Assembly (NCBI RefSeq): GCF_001625085.1
Contig: NZ_BDAW01000059.1
Location: 1 to 63,309, forward strand
Reading direction: 5' to 3'
DNA: 63,309 nucleotides
Source of the DNA: Nocardia acidivorans NBRC 108247
GTDB lineage: Bacteria; Actinomycetota; Actinomycetes; Mycobacteriales; Mycobacteriaceae
This document shows, piece after piece, positions 35,421-43,935 of this stretch. Numbering within the stretch: position 1 is the stretch's first letter; every line of letters begins with the position of its first letter. The position numbers and the translations under genes were made by a program. The notes beneath the pieces are model-generated. The model had not been told where the DNA came from. It saw only the letters and a list, made by a program, of their open reading frames with translations, and did not search any database.

Positions 35421-36281
35421 ATGACCAACGGCGACCTCGATCTGGTGGCGCGGCGGTTCGAGGAGCAGCGCGGCCGCCTGCAAGCCCTGGCCGTGCGCAT
35501 GCTCGGCTCCAGCGCCGAGGCCGAGGACGCCGTGCAGGAGACGTGGCTGCGGTTGAGCCGCACCGATATCGGGGAGATCGAGAACCTCGCGGGCTGGCTC
35601 ACCACCGTGGTCGGGCGGGTCTGCCTCAATATGCTGCAATCGCGCAGTACCCGCCGCGAGGATCCGCTCGGCGAACTCGACGCCCCGGAAGCGGAATCCG
35701 GGCCGGAACAGCAGGCGCTGCTGGGCGATTCGATCGGCGCGGCCCTGCTCATCGTGCTCGATACGCTGGCACCCACCGAACGCCTGGCCTTCGTCCTGCA
35801 CGATATGTTCGCCGTCCCGTTCGAGGATGTCGGGGCCGTACTCGGTAAAACACCCGCCGCCGCACGGCAATTGGCCAGTCGGGCCCGCCGCCGGGTGCGC
35901 GGCGTCGAAGAGGTGACCGGTGATCGGGAACGGCAGCAGCGGGTGGTGGAGGCCTTCCTGTCCGCCTCCCGCGAAGGCGATTTCGCCGCCCTGCTCGCCC
36001 TGCTGGATCCGGATGTGGTGCTGCGCTCGGACCCGGCCGCCATCGCCTTCGGTTCGGCGGCGGAACTGCGCGGGATGGATGCCGTCGCCGAGATGTTCTG
36101 CGGCCGTGCGCAAGGCGCGCGGCCGGCGCGCGTGGACGGCCGCGCCGGCGCGATCTGGTCGGTGGGCGGGAATCCACGCGTCGTCTTCGATTTCACCGTC
36201 GCGGGCGGACGGATTATCGGCATCGAACTCCTCGCCGATCCCGAACTGCTCGGCGAACTCGACCTGCGCGCACCGGCCTGA
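35421..36281 (+). CDS. SigJ-like ECF RNA polymerase sigma factor
   Basis: 286 residues. Sigma region 2 (A-V-R-M-L-G-S-S-A-E-A-E-D-A-V-Q-E, about residues 25-45) and region 4 (L-A-P-T-E-R-L-A-F-V-L-H-D, about 115-165) are followed by a SnoaL-like C-terminal domain (about 180-286), the layout of the ECF41/SigJ group. No anti-sigma gene is adjacent; in this group the C-terminal domain itself modulates activity and a neighbouring carboxymuconolactone-type or other oxidoreductase gene is usual. ATG 35421 has an AAGGAG site 10 bases upstream. Confidence 0.92.
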   Translation: MTNGDLDLVARRFEEQRGRLQALAVRMLGSSAEAEDAVQETWLRLSRTDIGEIENLAGWLTTVVGRVCLNMLQSRSTRREDPLGELDAPEAESGPEQQALLGDSIGAALLIVLDTLAPTERLAFVLHDMFAVPFEDVGAVLGKTPAAARQLASRARRRVRGVEEVTGDRERQQRVVEAFLSASREGDFAALLALLDPDVVLRSDPAAIAFGSAAELRGMDAVAEMFCGRAQGARPARVDGRAGAIWSVGGNPRVVFDFTVAGGRIIGIELLADPELLGELDLRAPA

Positions 36282-36286
36282 ACCGT

Positions 36287-36321
36287 CCGCACGCCGATTG
36301 ATCGCCCGCGTGCGGTTTCTT
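36287..36321 (+). terminator. Terminator after the sigma factor gene
   Basis: Perfect 8-bp stem (36287-36294 with 36308-36315), 13-nt loop, followed by TTTCTTC, 5 bp after the sigma factor stop. Confidence 0.7.
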
Positions 36322-36401
36322 CACGAGAGATTAACGGCCACCTGGCCTTGCGATTGGCAGAATGTTCTCTCAGGTGCAACGGGTTCGAGAATGGGAGTGA
36401 G

Positions 36402-36527
36402 ATGGGCGCGGTACGCATTCTTCGGGAATTCCTTGCGCGACACAGCTTTACGGTCGAAGAACGCACCGCGCACGCACTCGCGTGCTGTCCGCTCGCGGTT
36501 CTCGGCGCCGTCGACCACCGGCGGTAG
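36402..36527 (+). CDS. Possible small protein (41 aa)
   Basis: An ATG-started frame of 41 codons, M-G-A-V-R-I-L-R-E-F-L-A-R-H-S-F, preceded by GGGAG with a short 4-base spacing. It lies in the otherwise empty 386-bp stretch between the sigma factor gene and the TY-Chap gene. No homologue recognised and an overlapping frame is also open, so this is tentative. Confidence 0.25.
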   Translation: MGAVRILREFLARHSFTVEERTAHALACCPLAVLGAVDHRR

Positions 36528-36667
36528 CCGAAAATCGGCCGCCGCGATGATCAGGAGGCATTCCTGGTTTGGATCACAAGTGCGCCATCATTATTCGGTG
36601 ACCCAGACGATATGACGGCGTATGATCGGCCAGGATGGGCACCCGGGGGCAGTACGAACAAAAGGTA

Positions 36668-37102
36668 ATGACCGACTGGGACGCGTTCGCGAGAGCGCTG
36701 GCGCGAACACTCACCGAATTACCCTCGCGCGCCACCCTCATCATTACCTCCACCGGAAACCGATACGTTCAGTTCCAGCAGTTCGACATCCGACTATCGG
36801 CCGAGCTCACCGGCAATTATTATCTCGCCGAACCCATTCCGGAGTCCGCCGCCCAGCGACTACGCGAACTCGGCTGGACCGCCCCCGTCATGCAGCGGGA
36901 AATTGAGAACTGGCGGCATACCCTGCTCTGGCCCATCCCGCCCAGCCGCCTGGTCGATCTGGCCCGCTCGGTGGTCATCGGCCTGCACGACGCCCTGGGC
37001 ATAGCCAGCCCCGCCGAACTCCGCGCCACCGGCTGGACCGAAGCCTCCGGCGATCTCGACCTCAGCGCCCTGGGTCCGATAGCCCGCCGCGGCCTGGGCT
37101 GA
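36668..37102 (+). CDS. TY-Chap domain protein
   Basis: 144 residues from ATG 36668 (an in-frame ATG at 36635 adds 11). The pattern D-W-D-A-F-A-R-A-L, then V-Q-F-Q-Q-F-D-I-R-L-S-A-E near residue 40, L-R-E-L-G-W near 70 and a central E-N-W matches the TY-Chap family (YbjN/CesT-like peptide-binding chaperone fold), widespread in actinobacteria and often near secretion or conflict systems. Function unknown here. Confidence 0.7.
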   Translation: MTDWDAFARALARTLTELPSRATLIITSTGNRYVQFQQFDIRLSAELTGNYYLAEPIPESAAQRLRELGWTAPVMQREIENWRHTLLWPIPPSRLVDLARSVVIGLHDALGIASPAELRATGWTEASGDLDLSALGPIARRGLG

Positions 37103-37132
37103 ACTCCCGCGCCTCGCCCCGCTCCAACCGGC

Positions 37133-37252
37133 TTGCACCTTCTGACCCCCGGAGACCCCTCGGGCCGCCCGATCCGCCACGGCGTCTCCGCCCTCACCGA
37201 CACCGGCAACCCCCGTGTCCGGGAGCTGGCCGCCATAGCCGCCGAACAGTAG
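37133..37252 (+). other. Short open frame, possible gene remnant
   Basis: 39 codons from a TTG, with GC-rich third positions and the sequence A-L-T-D-T-G-N-P-R-V-R-E-L-A-A-I-A-A-E-Q before the stop, which reads like a protein C-terminus. No start with a ribosome site and no family recognised. Probably the tail of a deleted gene. Confidence 0.25.
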
Positions 37253-37279
37253 CCCCCATCCTGAATGTTGGTCTCTTCT

Positions 37280-37294
37280 TGACAGTTTCTGTCA
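37280..37294. promoter_or_regulatory. Palindromic operator/promoter upstream of the TetR gene
   Basis: TGACAGTTTCTGTCA is a perfect 6-3-6 palindrome. It overlaps a TTGACA (37279-37284) that could be a -35 box with a weak -10 (AAATAC) 17 bases on. A further half site, CTGTCA, lies at 37308-37313. The position, about 77 bp before the TetR start, suggests autoregulation. Confidence 0.6.
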
Positions 37295-37370
37295 CATAAC
37301 CAAATACTGTCATCGCACGGTGATTCGCGGTGACAGGTCCTGCGGCCGCGCACGAGTGGGAGGACCGCCG

Positions 37371-37964
37371 ATGTCACTACGTGAACGGCAACGCCGTCAG
37401 ATCCGCGCCGATATCCAGCGCGCGGCCTTCGAACTGTTCGCGCACAAGGGATTCGACGAGGTCACCACCGAACAGATCGCCGCCGCGGCGGGTATTTCGC
37501 CGAGTACGTACTTCCGGCACGTGCGCAGTAAGGAAGACCTGCTGCTGGATCCGGTCCGCGAGGGCGGTGCGGGCATCACCACTTTGCTGGAGGAGCGGCC
37601 CGCCGGCGAATCGGCGGATATCGCACTGGCACAGTCGATTCTGACCCGATCCACCACCTTGGCCGCCGCCGAACTGGAGCAGTGGCGGGCGGCATTCCGC
37701 ACCGCCCCGCATCGGCTGGACCGCGTCGCGCTCATCACCCCCGAACATCGCACCCGGCTGGTCGAGCTGGTGGGGGAGCGGATGGCACTCGATCCGCACA
37801 CCGATTCCCATCCCGGCCTGCTGGTCCACCTCATGCTCGCCGCCGCCGAATTCGGCTACCTGCAATGGCTGCGCAGCGCCGATCATCCGGGGGCGTCGCT
37901 ACCGGTCTGCGTCGAAGGCGCGTTGAACGCCGTCATCGGCGAGCGCTGGCATACCGCGCCCTGA
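37371..37964 (+). CDS. TetR family transcriptional regulator
   Basis: 197 residues. N-terminal HTH at about 10-55: A-A-F-E-L-F-A-H-K-G-F-D-E-V-T-T-E-Q-I, then A-G-I-S-P-S-T-Y-F-R-H-V-R-S-K-E-D. The C-terminal ligand domain is of the MftR-like type and not further classifiable. ATG 37371 has GGGAGGA 6 bases upstream. A TGACAG-N3-CTGTCA palindrome lies in its promoter. It is immediately upstream of the KstD-like gene, which it may control. Confidence 0.92.
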   Translation: MSLRERQRRQIRADIQRAAFELFAHKGFDEVTTEQIAAAAGISPSTYFRHVRSKEDLLLDPVREGGAGITTLLEERPAGESADIALAQSILTRSTTLAAAELEQWRAAFRTAPHRLDRVALITPEHRTRLVELVGERMALDPHTDSHPGLLVHLMLAAAEFGYLQWLRSADHPGASLPVCVEGALNAVIGERWHTAP

Positions 37965-38030
37965 TTCCACCGCACCCGAAAACCACACGCCGACAGGCTT
38001 ATTCACCATCCGAACCTTGGGGGTTCCCGC

Positions 38031-38831
38031 ATGTCCGAAAACAGTGAGATATTCGATCTGGTGGTCGTCGGCTCGGGTGCGGCGGGTATGGCCGCCGCAC
38101 TCACCGCGGCGCACCACGGGCTCTCCGTGCTGATTGTCGAGAAGGCTTCGCACTGGGGCGGATCCACCGCCCGCTCGGGTGGCGGGGTATGGATTCCCGG
38201 CAACTCCGTGTTGCGCGGGCAGGCGCCCGCCGACGATATCGAATCCGCCCGCACCTATCTGAAGTCCATTACCGGCGAATACGGTGACGCCGAGCGCATC
38301 GACACCTATATCGATCGCGGCGCGGAGGCGCTCGACTTCATGATGGCGCACGCACCGCTCGAATTGCGCTGGGTGCCCGGCTATTCCGACTATTACCCGG
38401 AGGCCCCGGGCGGGCGGGCGCACGGCCGCTCGGTCGAGCCGAAACCGTTCGACGCACAACGGCTCGGCGCGGAGCTGGCCACCCTGGAACCCGACTACAC
38501 GCTCGCCCCGAAGAACTTCGTCGCCACCCAGGCCGACTTCCGCCAATTCCACCTCGGTCTGCGCAATCCACGCGCCCCGTTCCGGGTGCTCCGAATCGGC
38601 GCGCGCTGGGCGAAGGGTCAACTGCTGCGCCGGCATCTGCTGGCCCGGGGGCAGGCGCTGAGCGCTATGTTCCGCATCGGACTGCGCGATGCGAATGTCC
38701 CACTGCGACTGAACACTTCCCTCGTCGAACTGCTCGAGACGGACGGCCGGGTCACCGGGGTCGTCGTCGAGTCGGCGGGCGTCGAACACGTCTTCGGCTA
38801 CCTGGCCGCCCTGGACGCCGCCCGCGCCTGA
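38031..38831 (+). pseudogene. 3-oxosteroid 1-dehydrogenase-like gene with large internal deletion
   Basis: The 266-residue product starts as a KstD/fumarate-reductase-like flavoprotein: FAD motif V-V-G-S-G-A-A-G-M-A-A-A near residue 12, E-K-A-S-H-W-G-G-S-T-A-R-S-G-G-G near 38, and G-Y-S-D-Y-Y-P-E near 118. Family members have about 510-560 residues. Here the frame jumps near residue 254 (about 38790) straight to F-G-Y-L-A-A-L-D-A-A-R-A, the usual extreme C-terminus of KstD. About 280 residues holding the second half of the catalytic domain are missing in frame. The product is unlikely to be an active dehydrogenase. Confidence 0.75.
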
Positions 38832-38842
38832 CCCGTCGCGAC

Positions 38843-38877
38843 CCGGTGGCTCCGCACCCCGCGTGCGGAGCCACCGG
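38843..38877. terminator. Bidirectional terminator
   Basis: A perfect 15-bp stem (38843-38857 with 38863-38877) and a 5-nt loop between the convergent KstD-like and phosphatase genes. A second small palindrome follows at about 38879-38892. Confidence 0.85.
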
Positions 38878-38893
38878 CAGCACCCGCGGGTGC

Positions 38894-39802
38894 TCAGCCG
38901 ACGAGGTTCTCGCGCAGCTTCAGCATGGTTCCGGCATCGAGTCCCAGACCCTGGGTGAGGAATTTCCCGAAGTCACCGAACTGGCTGTTCACCTGATCGA
39001 CCGCGATATCGAGGTAGTCGTCCCGGACCTCCTGCAGCGGGATCAGCAGATCCGGATTCTGCATAAGGCCCGCCTGCTTCAGCTGTGCCCGGGTGGCCGC
39101 ATCCGCCGCCGCCCGGTACTGGTTGGAGAGCAGATAGTCCTGCCGCGCCACCGATTCCGGGACGCCGACCGCGCGCAGGGTCACATAGGACAGCCAGCCG
39201 GTACGGTCCTTGCCCGCCGTGCAGTGGTACAGGGTGGCGTTCCCGGTATTGGCCAGATCTCGCACCGTCTGCCCGAATTTCGACAGGGAGTCGGCGCTGA
39301 AGAAGCTCCGATACACATCGCCCATGATCTGCTCGGCCTTGCCGTCTCCCAGCAGCGCCTGCTGTTGCTGCGGATCGCGAGACTGAATCGCCTGGGACAT
39401 CTTCACGAACATGCCGGTGTCGTCGATCGGCCTGGCCACCAGGGGTACCCCTGCGGGCAGCTTATCGGCCCCCAGCCCCTGCACCTCGGCAGTGGTCCGC
39501 AGATCCACCACGGTCTGCAACTTCAATCCGGCGAGCTTGTGCACATCGGCATCGGTCAGCTTCCCGAGCGCATCGGCCCGAATAACCTTCCCGCTCTTGA
39601 CCTTCGCCCCGTCGTAGGTCCCGTACCCGCCCAGGTCCCGGACATTGACGGCGCCCTGCAAATCGATCTTGGTAGGTCCGGCCGCCGCGGGCGCGGCCTC
39701 GGCCACCGCCCCGATCCCGGCGGTCAGCGCCAGCGCCGCAACCGGCACGACAACGGCGGACAACAGCGAACGTCGAACTCGCGAAACATTCAATAAATTC
39801 AT
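38894..39802 (-). CDS. Secreted protein-tyrosine/lipid phosphatase (PtpB-like)
   Basis: 302 residues. A signal peptide (V-R-R-S-L-L-S-A-V-V-V then A-L-A-L-T-A-G, cleavage near A-E-A-A-P) precedes a Tyr_phosphatase3 domain. The N-terminal N-V-R-D-L-G-G-Y signature is followed by V-V-D-L-R-T near residue 98 and the P-loop H-C-T-A-G-K-D-R-T-G with Cys194, the form found in mycobacterial PtpB, which also has phosphoinositide activity. C-terminal Y-L-L-S-N-x-Y is also typical. Substrates here unknown. Confidence 0.92.
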   Translation of the reverse strand: MNLLNVSRVRRSLLSAVVVPVAALALTAGIGAVAEAAPAAAGPTKIDLQGAVNVRDLGGYGTYDGAKVKSGKVIRADALGKLTDADVHKLAGLKLQTVVDLRTTAEVQGLGADKLPAGVPLVARPIDDTGMFVKMSQAIQSRDPQQQQALLGDGKAEQIMGDVYRSFFSADSLSKFGQTVRDLANTGNATLYHCTAGKDRTGWLSYVTLRAVGVPESVARQDYLLSNQYRAAADAATRAQLKQAGLMQNPDLLIPLQEVRDDYLDIAVDQVNSQFGDFGKFLTQGLGLDAGTMLKLRENLVG

Positions 39803-39977
39803 CCGAGCGACGCTAAAGCCGACTTACCAGCACCCCGGTGATTCGGTGAACCCCACCCGCCCAACGAGATTCACGCCCCGCTCACCGAGACGGCCTCTGG
39901 CTCAATCCCATTCGAATTGATAACGCCTCGGAATTCCCGAACCTATTCTACCCCAGCATATTTCGATCAGTCACATA

Positions 39978-40379
39978 TCACTTGGCAGCGGTCTCGTGCA
40001 CGCTACGCCACCGCAATCCATTGCGCGCCGCCGGATCGGCCACCAACAGCGCCGTGGTGAGCCGCGACCGTTCCGCACCGCCCGCCCGATGAATCTCCTT
40101 GAACCGCACCACCGCACACTCCGGCGACCTATGCAGCACCTCGATATCGACCACATCGATCACCAGCCCCGGCGCGGAATTCCCGGCCCGCCGTAACCCC
40201 TCCGCCAGCACCGCCCGCTCCAGAATCACCCCGTCTAACGAGACCATCGAGAACTCGGCATGCTGCTGCCCGATGAACCGCGCCCCGGCCGCCGCGGCCC
40301 CCGTGGTTCCCAGCCACTGCGCCAGATCCCCGTGCAGTGCCCGCACTTCCCCCGCGATCACCTCGTAGTCGCCGTTCAT
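39978..40379 (-). CDS. Nuclear-transport-factor-2-like (SnoaL/DUF4440) protein
   Basis: 133 residues, one alpha+beta cone fold: helix L-H-G-D-L-A-Q-W-L-G, then H-A-E-F-S-M-V-S-L-D-G near 40, V-V-D-I-E-V-L-H-R-S-P-E-C-A-V-V-R-F near 75 and a final W-R-S-V-H-E-T. This is the pattern of small stand-alone NTF2-like proteins; no catalytic residues can be assigned. It lies between the phosphatase and glnA1, all on the minus strand but separated by a terminator. Confidence 0.75.
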   Translation of the reverse strand: MNGDYEVIAGEVRALHGDLAQWLGTTGAAAAGARFIGQQHAEFSMVSLDGVILERAVLAEGLRRAGNSAPGLVIDVVDIEVLHRSPECAVVRFKEIHRAGGAERSRLTTALLVADPAARNGLRWRSVHETAAK

Positions 40380-40419
40380 GCCGGCAATTTACCGCCGCGA
40401 TCTCCCGGCCCCGAAACGG

Positions 40420-40455
40420 GTGGAGCCCCATCCGCCGAGGCGGATGGGGCTCCAC
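40420..40455. terminator. glnA1 terminator
   Basis: A perfect 17-bp inverted repeat (40420-40436 with 40439-40455) with a 2-nt centre, 24 bp downstream of the glnA1 stop. One of the strongest hairpins in the window. Confidence 0.88.
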
Positions 40456-40479
40456 GAGAACGCGTGCGACTCAGACGAT

Positions 40480-41916
40480 TTAGACGTCGAAGTACAGCTC
40501 GAACTCGTACGGGTGCGGCCGCAGATTGACCGGGGCGATCTCCTGGGTGCGCTTGATATCGATCCAGGTCTCGATCAGGTCCTCGGTGAACACGCCACCC
40601 TCGGTGAGGTAGTCGTGGTCTTCCTCGAGCTTGTCGATGACCGACGCCAGCGAGGTGGGGGCCTGCGGGATGTTCTTGGCCTCCTCGGGCGGCAGCTCGT
40701 AGAGGTCCTTGTCGACCGGGGCGAGCGGCTCGATCTTGCGCTTGATGCCGTCGATGCCGGCCATCAGCATGGCGGCGAACGCCAGGTACGGGTTACCCGA
40801 GGAGTCGGGCGCACGGAACTCGATGCGCTTGGCCTTGGGGTTGGAGCCCGTCACCGGGATACGCACGGCAGCCGAGCGGTTGCGCTGCGAGTACACCAGG
40901 TTGATGGGGGCCTCGTAGCCCGGCACCAAACGGTGGTACGAGTTGACGGTCGGGTTGGTGAACGCCAGCAGCGACGGGGCGTGGTGCAGGATGCCGCCGA
41001 TGTAGTGACGCGCCAGATCCGACAGGCCCGCGTAACCGGCCTCGTCGTGGAACAGCGGCTTGCCGTCCTTCCACAGCGACTGGTGGGCGTGCATGCCCGA
41101 GCCGTTGTCGCCGAAGAGGGGCTTCGGCATGAAGGTGACAGTCTTGCCTTCCTGCCACGCGGTGTTCTTCACGATGTACTTGAACAGCTGCAGGTCGTCA
41201 GCGGCGCCCAGCAGCGTGTTGAAGCGGTAGTTGATCTCGGCCTGACCGGCGGTGCCGACCTCGTGGTGGCCGCGCTCGAGCTCGAAGCCCGCGTTCTGCA
41301 GGTTGGTGGAGATCTTGTCGCGCAGATCCACGTAGTGGTCGTACGGCGCGACCGGGAAGTAACCACCCTTGTTGCGAACCTTGTAGCCACGGTTCGGGGT
41401 GCCGTCGGAGTTGTACTCGGCGCCGGTGTTCCAGGAGCCCGAGATCGAGTCGATCTCGTAGAAGGCGCCGTTCATCGCCGAGTCGTAGCGAATCGAGTCG
41501 AAGATGTAGAACTCGGCCTCGGCACCGAAGTAGCAGGTGTCGGCGATACCGGTCGAACGCAAGTACTCTTCGGCCTTGCGCGCGATATTGCGCGGGTCGC
41601 GGGAGTACGCCTCGCGGGTGAACGGGTCATGCACGAAGAAGTTGAGGTTCAGCGTCTTCGCGGCCCGGAACGGGTCCAGCCGAGCGGTGCTGAAATCGGG
41701 CAGCAGCAGCATGTCCGACTCGTCGATCGACTGGAAGCCGCGCACGGACGAACCGTCGAACGCGAGGCCTTCCTCGGCCAGGTCGGCCGTGAAAGCCTTC
41801 GCCGGGATCGAGAAGTGCTGCTGCACACCGGGGAGGTCGGTGAACCGTACGTCGACGTATTCGACCTCCTCCTCCTTGAGGAACTTGATGACCTCGTCGG
41901 CCGTGCTGAACGCCAC
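40480..41916 (-). CDS. glnA1: Type I glutamine synthetase GlnA1
   Basis: Main ammonia-assimilating enzyme: glutamate + NH3 + ATP to glutamine. 478 residues, dodecamer-forming GSI-beta. Landmarks are D-V-R-F-T-D-L-P-G, F-D-G-S-S-V-R-G-F, the G-A-E-A-E-F-Y-I-F metal site, K-P-L-F-G-D-N-G-S-G-M-H-A-H and the adenylylation loop K-D-L-Y-E-L-P-P-E-E, where the tyrosine counts to Tyr406, the modified residue in M. tuberculosis. GTG start at 41916 with an AGGAG-type site. A GlnR-type box lies about 100-115 bp upstream. glnE in this window is the modifying enzyme. Confidence 0.97.
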   Translation of the reverse strand: MAFSTADEVIKFLKEEEVEYVDVRFTDLPGVQQHFSIPAKAFTADLAEEGLAFDGSSVRGFQSIDESDMLLLPDFSTARLDPFRAAKTLNLNFFVHDPFTREAYSRDPRNIARKAEEYLRSTGIADTCYFGAEAEFYIFDSIRYDSAMNGAFYEIDSISGSWNTGAEYNSDGTPNRGYKVRNKGGYFPVAPYDHYVDLRDKISTNLQNAGFELERGHHEVGTAGQAEINYRFNTLLGAADDLQLFKYIVKNTAWQEGKTVTFMPKPLFGDNGSGMHAHQSLWKDGKPLFHDEAGYAGLSDLARHYIGGILHHAPSLLAFTNPTVNSYHRLVPGYEAPINLVYSQRNRSAAVRIPVTGSNPKAKRIEFRAPDSSGNPYLAFAAMLMAGIDGIKRKIEPLAPVDKDLYELPPEEAKNIPQAPTSLASVIDKLEEDHDYLTEGGVFTEDLIETWIDIKRTQEIAPVNLRPHPYEFELYFDV

Positions 41917-42014
41917 TTAGTACTCCTTACGGATCGGTTCCCAGCCAGTTCAACTGCATGGGTTCGTCGCGACCAGACGGTATGGACGCGGTGTTTCCCC
42001 GCAATCAAGGCTGT

Positions 42015-42030
42015 GTTTCGCCAGTGTTAC
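42015..42030 (-). promoter_or_regulatory. GlnR-type operator upstream of glnA1
   Basis: Read toward glnA1 the bases are GTAAC-ACTGGC-GAAAC, an exact GTnAC-n6-GAAAC site of the actinobacterial nitrogen regulator GlnR. Two more GTAAC half sites occur at 42040-42044 and 42050-42054. The position, about 100 bp before the start codon, fits activation of glnA1 under nitrogen limitation. Confidence 0.7.
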
Positions 42031-42060
42031 ACGATAGGTGTTACCGACGGTTACCGGTAG

Positions 42061-42479
42061 CTACCCGTGTTCCAGGTCAGATTACCCGAGCAGGCCGACG
42101 GTCTTACCGAGGGTTGTCGGACCTTACCGCCAATCTGACTACGAATCTGACTACTCCGCCACTCGAACACGAAACACCAGGCGGCACGCCATTTCTCGAC
42201 ATGCCGATGGGTTTTCAGGCCCGGCATTCCTTCAGCAAACCAGACTGGAGATCGGCATGAGCGCACCTGAGCGCATACCGATACTTTGGTATCAACTGAG
42301 GATGTCGGCCTCCGGGTCGGCGTCCATAGCGAGGGTGATCCTGAGCACAAAGCATTTGTATCGATGGTAGGCGCCTGGGTCCGCGGTCCGTTTATGAGCA
42401 CCGACGACCGTGACGCCTTGATCCAGAAGCACTTCACGGAGTACGCGGCGTGGAGCCGTGACGTGCGCGATGGTGAGCT
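42061..42479 (+). other. Island left edge with no assignable gene
   Basis: About 420 bp between the glnA1 promoter and the first IS3 remnant. A frame starting at 42286 encodes G-D-P-E-H-K-A-F-V-S-M-V-G-A-W-V-R-G-P-F and runs into the transposase remnant. I do not recognise it; it may be a truncated gene into which the IS inserted. No terminal repeat or direct repeat marks the junction. Confidence 0.4.
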
Positions 42480-42765
42480 GATCCACCTTAGCGACAGGGG
42501 TCGACCTATGCGGCGATCAAGTTCGCTAATCGGTTGGCCGACAACGACATTGCTCAATCGATGGGCTCGGTCGGGGGCAGCTATGACAACGCGCTGATGG
42601 AGAACTTCTTCTCGACGCCGAAAACCGAGCTGGTCTATCGCACGACCTGGCGCAGCCGCGACCTGGGCGAGAACGCGCTGTTCGCTTACATCGATGGCTG
42701 GTACAACAGCCAACGCATCTAGAAGAAGCTCGGCTGGCGATCGCCGGACGAGTTCGAAGCCGGTC
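42480..42765 (+). pseudogene. IS3-family transposase 3' remnant
   Basis: The end of an IS3 OrfB integrase: S-D-R-G, then T-Y-A-A-I-K-F-A, S-M-G-S-V-G-G-S-Y-D-N-A-L-M-E-N-F-F, W-Y-N-S-Q-R-I and K-L-G-W-R-S-P-D-E-F-E. The H-S-D-R-G block is separated by a frameshift near 42502, and a TAG at 42720-42722 cuts the conserved C-terminus. Only the last third of the gene (with the final catalytic Glu) remains. Confidence 0.8.
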
Positions 42766-42870
42766 ACCATCAACGAGTTCCAGCCGGAACCAGATAATTC
42801 GCTGGTCTATCCCGGGTTTTTCGGAGTCGGGATATTGGGTTCTTGTGTCACCCTGATGAGGAGCAGTGGC

Positions 42871-43160
42871 ATGGGACGGCGTGGGTATCCACCGGAGTTC
42901 CGGCGTAAGGTCCTCGATCTGGTCGGGGCCGCCCGCGAGATCGCCGACGTTGCACGGGATTTGGACCTCAGCGACCAGACGATCTACACCTGGCGCCGCC
43001 AGGACTGCATCGACCGCGGCCTGGAAGCAGGTCTGACCAGCGCGGAGAAGGCCGAACTGATGGCGGCGAAACAACGCATCGCGCAACTGGAAGCGGAGCT
43101 GGCGGTGCATCGGCGGGCGACGGAGTTGTGGAGGGGGCGGTGCGCTCAAAAGCCAAGTAC
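42871..43160 (+). CDS. IS3-family transposase OrfA
   Basis: The helix-turn-helix subunit of a second IS3-family element: M-G-R-R-G-Y-P-P-E-F-R-R-K-V-L-D-L-V, then A-R-D-L-D-L-S-D-Q-T-I-Y-T-W-R-R-Q-D and a leucine-zipper-like helix L-M-A-A-K-Q-R-I-A-Q-L-E-A-E-L. ATG 42871 has an AGGAG site. The frame stays open past the usual OrfA end and overlaps OrfB, which begins at 43128, consistent with the -1 frameshift fusion of IS3 elements. The natural end of OrfA is not certain; the frame formally runs to 43296. Confidence 0.75.
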
Positions 43161-43935
43161 GCCGCGATCGCGGCGATGGCTGAGGAAGGGTTGTCGATCC
43201 GGATCACCTGCCGGGTGCTCGGGGTCTCGGAATCCGGTTTCTACGACTGGCGTTCACGCCCGCCGTCGCAGCGGCAGGTTCGTCATGCCTGGCTGACCGC
43301 GCTGATCGCCGAGGTTCATAATCGTTCCCGCGGCGCCTACGGCAGTCGGCGAGTACACGCCGAACTGTGGCTGGGCCGCGGCATCGTCGTCGGGCACGGG
43401 GCGGTCGAGCTGCTGATGCGGCGGGCTGGGATCGCCGGCGCGATCGGCCGGCCGGCATGGAAACACGCCAAACCCGACCAGATCGCCACAGACCACGTCA
43501 ACCGGGACTTCACCTCAGATGCACCAAATCGCAAGTGGCTCAACGATATTACGGAACATCACACGAGGGAAGGCAAGGTCTACTACGCGGTGGTGCTCGA
43601 TGGCTATTCCCGTCGGGTGGTCGGTTGGTCGATCGACTCCACCCCGCACGCCGCGCTGGTGACCCAATGCGCTCGCGATGGCCATCGGCACCCGTTGTCC
43701 CGGGATCGGAACGATCATTCATTCCGACCAGGGCACGCAGTTCGGCTCGTGGGCATTCACCAAGCGCGCCAAGGACTCTGGGCTCGTTCGGTCGATGGGC
43801 AGTGTCGGCGACTGCTATGACAATGCGATGATGGAATCGTTCTGGTCCCGGATGTAGGTCGAGCTGCTGGACCGGCGACGCTGGAACACTCGCGTCGAGC
43901 TGGCCAACGCGATCGTCGAATACCTCGAGATCTAG
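43128..43935 (+). pseudogene. IS3-family transposase OrfB, frameshifted and truncated
   Basis: Integrase core of the second IS3 element: H_21-like Y-A-A-I-A-A-M-A-E-E-G, G-A-Y-G-S-R-R-V-H-A-E-L, then N-R-K-W-L-N-D-I-T-E. After V-T the frame changes at the C run 43663-43665 (one base inserted); in the new frame follow G-T-I-I-H-S-D-Q-G-T-Q-F, S-M-G-S-V-G-D-C-Y-D-N-A-M-M-E-S-F-W-S-R-M, then a TAG at 43855-43857. The gene ends at E-Y-L-E-I where the IS5-family element is inserted; the last part and the right inverted repeat are absent. Confidence 0.85.

Noticed and set aside
42286..42597. Complete gene at the island left edge
   Set aside because: Its second half is transposase sequence in the wrong frame, so it is a chance fusion.
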